A DNA stretch of 6,973 nt, from assembly GCA_023433825.1 (NCBI GenBank), contig JAEYTU010000416.1:1-6973 (forward strand), written 5' to 3'. The DNA is from Planctomycetota bacterium. GTDB taxonomy: Bacteria; Planctomycetota; UBA1135; UBA2386. The notes beneath the pieces are model-generated. The model was not told the DNA's origin. It did no database searches and saw only the letters and a program-made list of their open reading frames with translations. This document shows, piece after piece, positions 1-5,271 of this stretch; positions within the stretch are counted from its first letter, which is position 1; each line of letters begins with the position of its first letter. Both the position numbers and the translations under genes were made by a program.

Positions 1-511
1 CCGCGACGACCGCCGCGTAGTCGGCGACCGTCGCGACGGCCATTCCGGGTTCGGGCTCCAGGGCCGGGACGAGGCCGTGGCGCCGGACCAGATCGCAGGT
101 CTGCGCGATGCCGTCCAACATCCACGCCGCCGCGTCGCCACCACCGACCCGATCGATGCCGGTCCAGAACGACAGCACCGACGCCCCGAGGTCGCGGCCG
201 ACGGCCGCCGCATGGTGATAGAAGTCGAGGCGTCGCTCGCGCAGCGACGCATCGCGCGTCATCAACGTCGGCTCGTGCTTGCGCATCGGATCGAGCAGGA
301 AGCGCGCCCCGGTCTCGACGACCGGTGTCAGTCCTGCGTCCTCCAGACGTCGCGCGACGTCGGCGACCATCGCCGCCGTGCACGTCGACGGATCGAGGTG
401 CATGACGTCCGGCGTCCACGCGATCGCCGCGTATCCCTCGGCCGCGAGCAACGCGATCGCGTCCTCCAGCCGGTGGTTCTGCAACCCGTTCGTGTTGTAG
501 CCGAGCCGCAT
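1..511 (-). CDS. Sugar phosphate isomerase/epimerase-like TIM-barrel protein, 3' end beyond the window
   Basis: The first 170 residues of a xylose-isomerase-like / AP-endonuclease-2 TIM-barrel protein are visible; the rest lies beyond the left edge. The N-terminus runs straight into a first beta strand (MRLGYNTNGLQNHRLEDA), followed by GYAAIAWTPD, VVETGARFLLDP (Glu66) and LEPEPG (Glu152). The two acidic beta-strand ends are where this superfamily places its divalent-metal ligands. Members act on sugars or sugar phosphates, or are uncharacterised, and I cannot name the substrate. I chose ATG at 511 because it falls at the start of the conserved domain. An in-frame GTG at 532, two bases after the upstream stop codon, would add seven residues (MTDGGVR) and is a real alternative. 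Neither start has a clear Shine-Dalgarno. It is probably the last visible gene of the fmt-rsmB cluster, coupled to the membrane-protein gene before it. Confidence 0.8.
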   Translation of the reverse strand, partial: MRLGYNTNGLQNHRLEDAIALLAAEGYAAIAWTPDVMHLDPSTCTAAMVADVARRLEDAGLTPVVETGARFLLDPMRKHEPTLMTRDASLRERRLDFYHHAAAVGRDLGASVLSFWTGIDRVGGGDAAAWMLDGIAQTCDLVRRHGLVPALEPEPGMAVATVADYAAVVA

Positions 512-534
512 CCGCACGCCGCCGTCGGTCACGA

Positions 535-1146
535 TCAGCCGCGATCGATCGGCTTGACCTTCTTGACCTTCGTGCGCAGCTCCTGCCACTCCAGCAGGCG
601 CCGTTCGAACGCGACGATCGACCCCGGGACGGCCCAGCCCTCGAGATCCGCGTGCTCCAGCCAGTCCATCTGCGGACGAACCTTCGCGCTCAGGGTTTCG
701 CAGACGTCCCAGCTCTCGTGGATCAGGCGCCGGAACTCGTCGGTGTTTCCGGCCGTGCGCGCCGTCTGGCTCTGGTTCCAGAGCTGCTTCGCGCGCTCGT
801 ACAGCTTCTCGCACTCGGCCATCGTCGCGGCACTCGGCTCTGGCGCCGGTTGCGTCGCCGGCTTGCCGGCGCGGCCGGCACCGGAGGCGGCCGGTGTCGA
901 CGCGACCGGTTGCGCGGCCGGCGGCGTCTGTGCGGCGGGGGCTTGCGCCGCCGACGGCGTCTGCGCCGGGGCGCCCGACTTGGTCCCGCCGCTCGCGAAG
1001 TAGAAGACCGCACCGAGGATCACGACGGCGCCGACGCCGACACCGATCATCACTGCGGGGTTGGAACCGGAAGACGACGAGGAACGCGCCGGACGTGCGC
1101 CGGGACGACTGCCGCGACTGCTGCGCGAGGAACGTGGTTCGACCAT
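535..1146 (-). CDS. Single-pass membrane protein of unknown function (203 aa)
   Basis: I do not recognise this family. Residues 1-28 are Arg/Ser-rich, with six Arg before the membrane segment. Residues 30-52 form one hydrophobic helix (start NPAVMIGVGVGAVV). Residues 59-108 are a Pro/Ala/Gln/Thr-rich, low-complexity linker. Residues 109-203 look like a compact, charged, mostly helical domain with several Trp and two Cys (112 and 149). The positive charge before the helix predicts a cytoplasmic N-terminus and an exported C-terminal domain, so the two Cys could form a disulfide; both points are inference. ATG at 1146 is 11 bp after the rsmB stop. Upstream codons in this frame only continue through rsmB in another frame and are not part of the protein. 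It is probably co-transcribed with fmt and rsmB, but the layout suggests an envelope rather than a translation role. The C-terminal domain has a coding-like composition unlike the out-of-frame shadow upstream, so the gene itself is likely real. Confidence 0.8.
   Translation of the reverse strand: MVEPRSSRSSRGSRPGARPARSSSSSGSNPAVMIGVGVGAVVILGAVFYFASGGTKSGAPAQTPSAAQAPAAQTPPAAQPVASTPAASGAGRAGKPATQPAPEPSAATMAECEKLYERAKQLWNQSQTARTAGNTDEFRRLIHESWDVCETLSAKVRPQMDWLEHADLEGWAVPGSIVAFERRLLEWQELRTKVKKVKPIDRG
823..972 (-). other. Pro/Ala-rich low-complexity linker of the membrane protein
   Basis: These bases encode residues 59-108, a degenerate run of AAQ/AP/TP units that includes QAPAAQTPPAAQP. At the DNA level it is rich in GCCGGC-type palindromes, for example 857-862 and 865-870 separated by TT. 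This is typical of a flexible spacer between a membrane anchor and an extracytoplasmic domain, and its length is likely to vary between relatives. Confidence 0.6.
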
Positions 1147-1157
1147 CGCGCGAGAGC

Positions 1158-2477
1158 TTACGCCCGGATCCGCAGCACAGCGTGGTACCCACCGTCGTGC
1201 TGCCGTTCGACCGGCAGCGTGCATTGCTGCGTCACCAGCTCGCAGCCTTCGCCGAGCGTCGCGGCGACGACGGCTTCGTTCTCCTCGGGCTCGATGCTGC
1301 AGGTCGAGTAGACGACCGTTCCGCCGGGTCGGACGTGCGCGATCGCGAACCGCAGCAGCTCCCCCTGGATCCGCGCGAGTCCGGCGAACGTCTCGGGACG
1401 CAGCCGCCGCCGCACTTCGGGCCGGCGCGCGAGCACTCCGGTGTTCGAGCACGGGACGTCGACCAGCGCCCGGTCGGCGATCGGCAGGTCCGCCTTGTCC
1501 GGCACCAGCGTCACGACGTCCCGCAGTCCGAGGCGAGCGACGTTCTCGACGATCCGACCGGTCCGACCGGCGTCTGCGTCGTGCGCCAGCACGCGTCCGT
1601 TCGGCGCGACGGCGGCGGCGAGGAACGTCGTCTTCGTCCCGGGCGCCGCACACAGGTCGATGACCGTCTCGCCCGGCTGCGCGCCGACCGCCTCGACGGC
1701 GCGCAACGCCGTCGGATCCTGCGCGACGAACCACCCGTCGCGGAACGCGCCGGACTCGAACGGCGACCCACCGCCGGTCCAGAGCAGCACGGCGTCGTGG
1801 TCGGCCGGCGCCGTCGTCACACCCTCGGTCGCCAGTCGCTCGGCGAGCGCCGTCCGGTTCGCGCGCGGTGCGTGCACGCGCAGCGCGACGATCGGCGGAC
1901 GACTCGACGCCGCAGCCGTTGCGATCGCCGCATCGATGCCGTGCTGACGCGCCCAACGTTCGACGACGAATGCCGGCAGCCCGTGCCGGATCGCGTGGTA
2001 CGCCGCCGGTCGATCGATCGGGTCCGGCAGCTCGGGGCGTTCGAAGCGCAGGACGCGACCCTCTGCGCCGTGCAGCAGTTCGGTCGGCTTCGCGGCGTCG
2101 ACCTGATCCGGTTCACGAATCGCGGCCGCGATCCGGCGCAGCACGGCGTTGACGAAACCGCGTTCCTTGTCGACCAACTCGACCGACTCGTGGACCGCCG
2201 CGCGGATCGGGACGCGCGCGAGGTAGAGCAACTGATAGATGCCCATCCGCAGGGCCGCCCGCGTCGACGGACGCTTCGGCAGCCCGGTCGTCACGTAGCG
2301 CTCGGCGACGAAGTCGAGCGTCAGCCGCATCCGTTCGACGCCGCGCGCGAGTTCGACGGCGAGGTCGCGGTCGCGCCGGTCGAGTCCGTGCAGAAGCAGC
2401 GCCGGCTCGAGCCGCTCGACTTCCCCGGTGTCGACGGCGACCAGGGCGCGCAGCGCGACCCGGCGCGCCGACGTCAT
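1158..2477 (-). CDS. rsmB: 16S rRNA (cytosine-C5)-methyltransferase RsmB (Sun/Fmu family)
   Basis: The gene encodes a SAM-dependent enzyme that methylates C5 of a cytosine in the small-subunit rRNA (C967 in E. coli numbering). At 439 residues it matches full-length RsmB. Residues 1 to about 125 are the NusB-like RNA-binding domain, including GIYQLLYLARVP and ERGFVNAVLRR. The Rossmann methyltransferase domain follows. The SAM-binding motif I is IDLCAAPGTKTT (273-284), motif IV is VDVPCSNTG (339-347) with Cys343, and motif VI is VYSTCSIEPEEN (389-400) with Cys393. In this family the motif VI Cys is the attacking nucleophile and the motif IV Cys helps release the product, so both essential cysteines are present. 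The usual APGGKT is APGTKT here. ATG at 2477 begins the NusB domain (TSARRVALRALVAV) and lies 22 bp after the fmt stop. The fmt-rsmB pairing is a common bacterial arrangement. Confidence 0.96.
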   Translation of the reverse strand: MTSARRVALRALVAVDTGEVERLEPALLLHGLDRRDRDLAVELARGVERMRLTLDFVAERYVTTGLPKRPSTRAALRMGIYQLLYLARVPIRAAVHESVELVDKERGFVNAVLRRIAAAIREPDQVDAAKPTELLHGAEGRVLRFERPELPDPIDRPAAYHAIRHGLPAFVVERWARQHGIDAAIATAAASSRPPIVALRVHAPRANRTALAERLATEGVTTAPADHDAVLLWTGGGSPFESGAFRDGWFVAQDPTALRAVEAVGAQPGETVIDLCAAPGTKTTFLAAAVAPNGRVLAHDADAGRTGRIVENVARLGLRDVVTLVPDKADLPIADRALVDVPCSNTGVLARRPEVRRRLRPETFAGLARIQGELLRFAIAHVRPGGTVVYSTCSIEPEENEAVVAATLGEGCELVTQQCTLPVERQHDGGYHAVLRIRA

Positions 2478-2499
2478 CCGCGAGGCACCGGAACGGCGC

Positions 2500-3432
2500 T
2501 CACCCGAGTCGCGCGTCGGGCGACATCGGATGGCCGCGCACGAACTCGCCGGCCGACATGTTGCGGCCGTTCTCCGGCTTGATCCGCACGATCCGGTACA
2601 GCGACTTGCCGGTGCAGACGCGGATCCCTTCTTCGCCGGCGGACAGGATCCGGCCCGGGTCGCCGAGGCCGTAATGGTCCTCCTCGACGAGCCCCTCGAG
2701 GACGATGTACCGCTTCGAACCGAGCCGCGTCTGCGCGCCGGGTCGCGGGGTGAACGCGCGAACGAGCAGGTCGATGTCCTCGGCCGGCTTCGTCCAGACG
2801 ATCTGGCCGTGCTCCTTTTCGAGCTTCGGCGCGCGCGTCGCCTTCGTGTGGTCCTGCGGAACGTAGGTGTCCTTGCCGGCCTTGATCCGCTTCAACGCGT
2901 CGACGATCGACGCGCCGGCCATCGTCGCGAGCCGCTCGCGCAGCTGTCCGGCGTTCTCGCGCGGGCTGATCGGCGTCTTGTCCATCAGCAGAACGTCGCC
3001 GGCGTCGAGCTCTTGGACGATCCGCATGATCGTGATCCCCGTCTCCTTCTCGCCGGCGCGGATCGCGTGCTCGATCGGCGCCGCGCCGCGGAACTTCGGC
3101 AACAGCGACGCATGCGCGTTGATGCAGCCCTTCTTCGGCAGGTCGATCAGCTCCTGACCGAGGATCACGCCGAAGCTGACGACGACGCCGACGTCCGGCT
3201 TCAACTTGCGAAGTTGGTCCAAGAACTCCTTCGCGTTGACGTCCTCGGGCTGCGCCACCTTCATCCCGAGTTCCTCCGCGCCGATCCGGACGTCGGCGGG
3301 GTAGATCTTCTTGCCGCGACCGCGCGGCGCGTCGGGCTTCGTGACGACCAGCATCGGGGACAACTTCGCTGCGGCCATGGCCTGCAGGGTCGGGATCGCG
3401 AAGTCGCTGCTACCGAAGAAGACGATGTTCAA
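2500..3432 (-). CDS. fmt: Methionyl-tRNA formyltransferase, TTG start
   Basis: The enzyme transfers a formyl group from 10-formyl-tetrahydrofolate to Met-tRNA(fMet), making the bacterial initiator tRNA. It is 310 residues, close to E. coli Fmt. The N-terminal catalytic Rossmann domain starts NIVFFGSSDFAIPTL and includes the RGRGKK basic loop (37-42). The formyltransferase signature is INAHASLLPKFRGAAPI (104-120), and LDAGDVLL (142-149) completes the Asn105-His107-Asp143 catalytic set. The C-terminal OB-like tRNA-binding domain occupies roughly 207-310. There is no ATG or GTG near the conserved beginning; TTG at 3432 places Met directly before NIVFFGSS. No Shine-Dalgarno precedes it. It heads the minus-strand cluster, with rsmB 22 bp downstream. 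The usual partner def (peptide deformylase) is not in this window. Fmt has 23 Lys, far more than RsmB (5 in 439) or the divergent neighbour (1 in 273). Confidence 0.96.
   Translation of the reverse strand: MNIVFFGSSDFAIPTLQAMAAAKLSPMLVVTKPDAPRGRGKKIYPADVRIGAEELGMKVAQPEDVNAKEFLDQLRKLKPDVGVVVSFGVILGQELIDLPKKGCINAHASLLPKFRGAAPIEHAIRAGEKETGITIMRIVQELDAGDVLLMDKTPISPRENAGQLRERLATMAGASIVDALKRIKAGKDTYVPQDHTKATRAPKLEKEHGQIVWTKPAEDIDLLVRAFTPRPGAQTRLGSKRYIVLEGLVEEDHYGLGDPGRILSAGEEGIRVCTGKSLYRIVRIKPENGRNMSAGEFVRGHPMSPDARLG
3430..3432 (-). other. TTG initiation codon of fmt
   Basis: Homology fixes the Fmt N-terminus at the strand NIVFFG, and the codon immediately before it is TTG. The reading frame upstream holds no ATG or GTG for many codons and its translation no longer resembles Fmt. 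The rare start codon and the absence of a purine-rich ribosome-binding site suggest weak or structurally controlled initiation; the effect on expression is inferred. Confidence 0.75.
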
Positions 3433-3571
3433 TGGCGGTGACGTCGTGCGTGGCGAAAGGGCGGAAGAGCGGGCGAAGGCTATCGACGCCCGATCGACGC
3501 TGCAAACCGTCGCGCCGCGTGCGCGACGCACGCTTGCGCGCAGCCGCGCGCGGCGCGAAGACGATCGGCCG
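3433..3571. promoter_or_regulatory. Divergent intergenic region between fmt and the GalT/HIT-like gene
   Basis: This gap must hold promoters for both divergent genes. On the minus strand the best candidate for fmt is TTGCAG (3505-3500), a 17-bp spacer, then TAGCCT (3482-3477), which would give a leader of about 38 nt. Both hexamers match the sigma-70 consensus only partly (three of six positions each). On the plus side there is no convincing -10/-35 pair, but there is a G+C-rich dyad: CGCGCCGCG at 3511-3519 and CGCGGCGCG at 3549-3557, with a smaller GTGCG-CGA-CGCAC hairpin at 3519-3531 inside. In DNA this rich in G+C such pairings arise easily by chance. Confidence 0.3.
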
Positions 3572-4393
3572 ATGGAACCGCAGCTCCCTCGCACGGACCC
3601 GTTCGCGCTGTGCGCGTTGGACGCCGAGCCGCCGCGCATCGCGGCCCGCAAGGACGTCGTCGTGTTCGACGCGCCGGCCGCGGCGATCCTGTTGCCCGAT
3701 CGCGCGGGGCGTCCGGGGCTCGAACGTCCGGCGTTCCGGACCGCGCGTGCCGAGACGATCCTGCGCAACGAGACGCGCTGGTCGGACGGCGCCGTGGCGC
3801 TGACCGCGAACCGCTATCCGTTCGCCGAACGCCACGTCGTGCTGTGGTCGTGCGCCGCCGTCCGCGAGGCCGACGAACGTCTGCTCGCCGCCGCGTTCGC
3901 GCTCGCCGCGCGCGTCGACGGCACGGCGCTGCTGAACACGATCGGTGCCGCCGCGACGATCGCGCACGCGCACGTCCACGTGATCGGCGAACGTTCGACG
4001 TTCCTGCCGGCGGTGTCGCCGTGGGTGCCGTTCGCGGTGCCGCTCGACGCGAACGACGCACCGGGCGTCGCGACGACGCGCGCCGACGCCGCCGGCGCTC
4101 CGTTGATCGTCCAGCTGCGCGGGAACGTCCTCGCGCGCGCCCGCGCCTGCGCGCGGCTGCTGCAACTGCGCGGCACGGCCGCGATCAACGTCGTCGCCGA
4201 CGCCGACGCGACGTGGCTGTTCCCACGCGGACCGGTCGAGACGCCGGCGCCGGAGTTCCCGTTCGCGCTCGGCGCCGCGGAGGTCTTCGGCCGCTTCTGC
4301 TTCTCGACCGAGCCGGCGTTCGCCGCTGCGGACGGTCCGGCGATGGAACGTGCGCTGACGCGCGCCGGGATCCCGGTGCCGGACGGCGCCTAA
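3572..4393 (+). CDS. GalT/HIT-superfamily nucleotide-binding protein (Ap4A phosphorylase-like)
   Basis: The 273-residue protein has the layout of galactose-1-phosphate uridylyltransferase / diadenosine-tetraphosphate phosphorylase relatives. It has LTANRYPFAERHVVLW (77-92, like the NxYP strand of that group), then NTIGAAATIAHAHVHVIGER (122-141) with a histidine triad at 132, 134 and 136. After that comes a second half containing NVVADADATWLFPRG (206-220) and FALGAAEVFGRF. In this superfamily the middle His (His134) attacks the alpha-phosphate of a nucleotide to form a nucleotidyl-His intermediate. Classical GalT and Ap4A phosphorylases have Gln at the third position; this protein has His, as in HIT hydrolases. 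Substrate and reaction are therefore open: a dinucleoside-polyphosphate or nucleotide-sugar enzyme is a reasonable guess. It is very Ala/Arg-rich with a single Lys (27). ATG at 3572 was chosen because conserved-looking sequence begins after it; in-frame sequence upstream overlaps the fmt start region. Its stop overlaps that of scpA. Confidence 0.8.
   Translation: MEPQLPRTDPFALCALDAEPPRIAARKDVVVFDAPAAAILLPDRAGRPGLERPAFRTARAETILRNETRWSDGAVALTANRYPFAERHVVLWSCAAVREADERLLAAAFALAARVDGTALLNTIGAAATIAHAHVHVIGERSTFLPAVSPWVPFAVPLDANDAPGVATTRADAAGAPLIVQLRGNVLARARACARLLQLRGTAAINVVADADATWLFPRGPVETPAPEFPFALGAAEVFGRFCFSTEPAFAAADGPAMERALTRAGIPVPDGA
3965..3979 (+). other. Histidine triad (HIT) motif codons
   Basis: The codons give His132-Ala-His134-Val-His136, the active-site motif of the protein. 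The second His is the predicted nucleophile. The third position separates transferases (Gln) from hydrolases (His) in the superfamily, and here it is His. Confidence 0.75.
4390..4393. other. Overlapping stop codons of convergent genes
   Basis: The four bases CTAA contain the TAA stop of the plus-strand GalT/HIT-like gene (4391-4393) and the TAG stop of the minus-strand scpA (4392-4390). There is no intergenic space for a bidirectional terminator, so each transcript must end inside, or antisense to, the neighbouring gene. Confidence 0.9.
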
Positions 4394-5220
4394 TCGGCGT
4401 CGGCGGCCTCGGCGGGACGGACCACCTCGGGTCCCGCCGGTTCGGCCTCGGCCTCGGTGCGCGCGAGGATCTGCTGCGCCGTCACGTCGTCGGCGCCGCG
4501 GAAGACGACCGTGATCGGACCGAAGCAGTCGTCCTGATGCGCGCGCAGGAAGCCCTGCTTCATCATCTCGAGCATCGCGATGAAGACGCCGATCAACCCC
4601 ATCCGGCCGTCGGTCCTCTCGAACAGCTCTTCGAACGCGACCTCGCGTTCGCTGCGGCTGCGCAGCTTGCCGAGGATCCGATCGATGTAGAACCCGACGG
4701 TCCGGACCTCGACGCCGACGTGCATCGTCTTCGCGGCCTGACCGGTCGCCTCGAGCAGGCGCGCGAACGCTTCGGTCAGCGTCCAGATCTTGACGTCGCC
4801 GAGATCGAGGTGGTCTTCGGACTCGCGATCCGCCGCGGTCTCGGGCAGCGGGATCCACGGCATCGCCATGCGCCCGCGGCGTTGCCCCATTCGATCGAGC
4901 CGCCGCGACAGGTCGCGGTAGCGCTTGTACTCCAGCAATCGGCGGATCAGGTCGTCGCGCGGATCGAGCATCTCGTCGACCGAGACCTCTTCGCGCGGCA
5001 ACAGTTCGCGCGACTTGATCTCCATCAGCGTGCCGGCCATCACGACGAACTCGCCGATGTCGGCGAGATCGAGCGTCTCGAGCACGTTCAGGTGCTGCAG
5101 GTAGTGCTCGAGGATCTTCGCGATCGAGATCTCGTGGATGTCGACCTCTTGCTGCCGGACGAGATGCAGCAGCAGATCCATCGGCCCCGAGAAGACCGGA
5201 AGCTCGACGCGGTACGACAT
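4390..5220 (-). CDS. scpA: Segregation and condensation protein A
   Basis: ScpA is the kleisin subunit that bridges the two heads of the SMC dimer, with ScpB, in the bacterial condensin that compacts and segregates chromosomes. The 276-residue product shows the family pattern. The N-terminal SMC-neck-binding helices begin FSGPMDLLLHLVRQQEVDI (10-28) and continue to EFVVMAGTLMEIKSRELLP (57-75). A charged, variable middle follows (about 80-145). The C-terminal winged-helix end holds FEELFERTDGRMGLIGVFIAMLEMMKQG, and residues 232-240 read CFGPITVVF. An acidic, Ala/Glu-rich tail of about 25 residues follows. ATG at 5220 lies directly before the conserved start (SYRVELPVFSGP). scpB and smc are not in this window. 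The gene is transcribed away from kdsD, from a divergent control region whose near-perfect dyad places the two start codons symmetrically. Confidence 0.95.
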   Translation of the reverse strand: MSYRVELPVFSGPMDLLLHLVRQQEVDIHEISIAKILEHYLQHLNVLETLDLADIGEFVVMAGTLMEIKSRELLPREEVSVDEMLDPRDDLIRRLLEYKRYRDLSRRLDRMGQRRGRMAMPWIPLPETAADRESEDHLDLGDVKIWTLTEAFARLLEATGQAAKTMHVGVEVRTVGFYIDRILGKLRSRSEREVAFEELFERTDGRMGLIGVFIAMLEMMKQGFLRAHQDDCFGPITVVFRGADDVTAQQILARTEAEAEPAGPEVVRPAEAADAD

Positions 5221-5230
5221 CAGGCGGCGA

Positions 5231-5236
5231 AGTGTA
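5231..5236 (-). promoter_or_regulatory. Putative -10 element for scpA
   Basis: On the minus strand this reads TACACT, identical to the element facing kdsD, and it ends 10 bases before the scpA ATG at 5220. The leader would be about 4 nt. Because the candidate -10 of each gene occupies the -35 position of the other, RNA polymerase could probably bind only one direction at a time (inference). Confidence 0.45.
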
Positions 5237-5255
5237 GCCAAACGCGCGACACCGC

Positions 5256-5261
5256 TACACT
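5256..5261 (+). promoter_or_regulatory. Putative -10 element for kdsD-kdsC operon
   Basis: TACACT matches TATAAT at four of six positions, including the key T1, A2 and T6. It ends 10 bases before the GTG at 5272, so transcription would start about 4 nt upstream of that codon, giving a nearly leaderless mRNA. The hexamer 17 bp upstream (TGTAGC, 5233-5238) is a poor -35 and overlaps the oppositely oriented -10 candidate. Confidence 0.45.
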
Positions 5262-5271
5262 GCGCCGCTTC

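Larger units (their letters stand above)
5222..5270. repeat. Imperfect inverted repeat centred between scpA and kdsD
   Basis: Reading outward from the centre (5246), each arm begins GCTACACT, identical over 8 bases (minus arm 5238-5231, plus arm 5254-5261). The arms continue as TCGCCGCCT (minus) and GCGCCGCTT (plus), giving 15 matches in 17 positions. The 15-base spacer (5239-5253) shows no further symmetry. The A of the scpA ATG (5220) and the G of the kdsD GTG (5272) are exactly equidistant from the centre. This could be a duplicated promoter core, an operator for a dimeric regulator, or both. Confidence 0.7.

Noticed and set aside
857..870. GCCGGC-TT-GCCGGC palindromes as a possible terminator or repeat element
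   Set aside because: They lie inside the coding sequence for the Pro/Ala linker, have a loop too short for a good hairpin, lack a T-tract, and are explained by codon choice for Ala/Gly.
1147..1956. An N-terminal extension of the membrane-protein frame back through rsmB
   Set aside because: The extension is out-of-frame rsmB sequence, dominated by Arg. A sensible membrane protein begins at the ATG at 1146.
2478..2499. A def gene or other small gene between fmt and rsmB
   Set aside because: The gap is only 22 bp; no peptide deformylase motif is present anywhere in the window.
894..2582. A 562-codon plus-strand open frame opposite rsmB
   Set aside because: Its translation is Arg-rich with no recognisable motif, and the minus strand encodes a complete RsmB with both catalytic cysteines.
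3610..5271. A very long plus-strand open frame running from inside the GalT/HIT-like gene through the antisense of scpA into kdsD
   Set aside because: Only the part from about 5272 resembles a protein family. The upstream translation is Arg/Asp-rich shadow sequence of high-GC DNA overlapping two well-supported genes.
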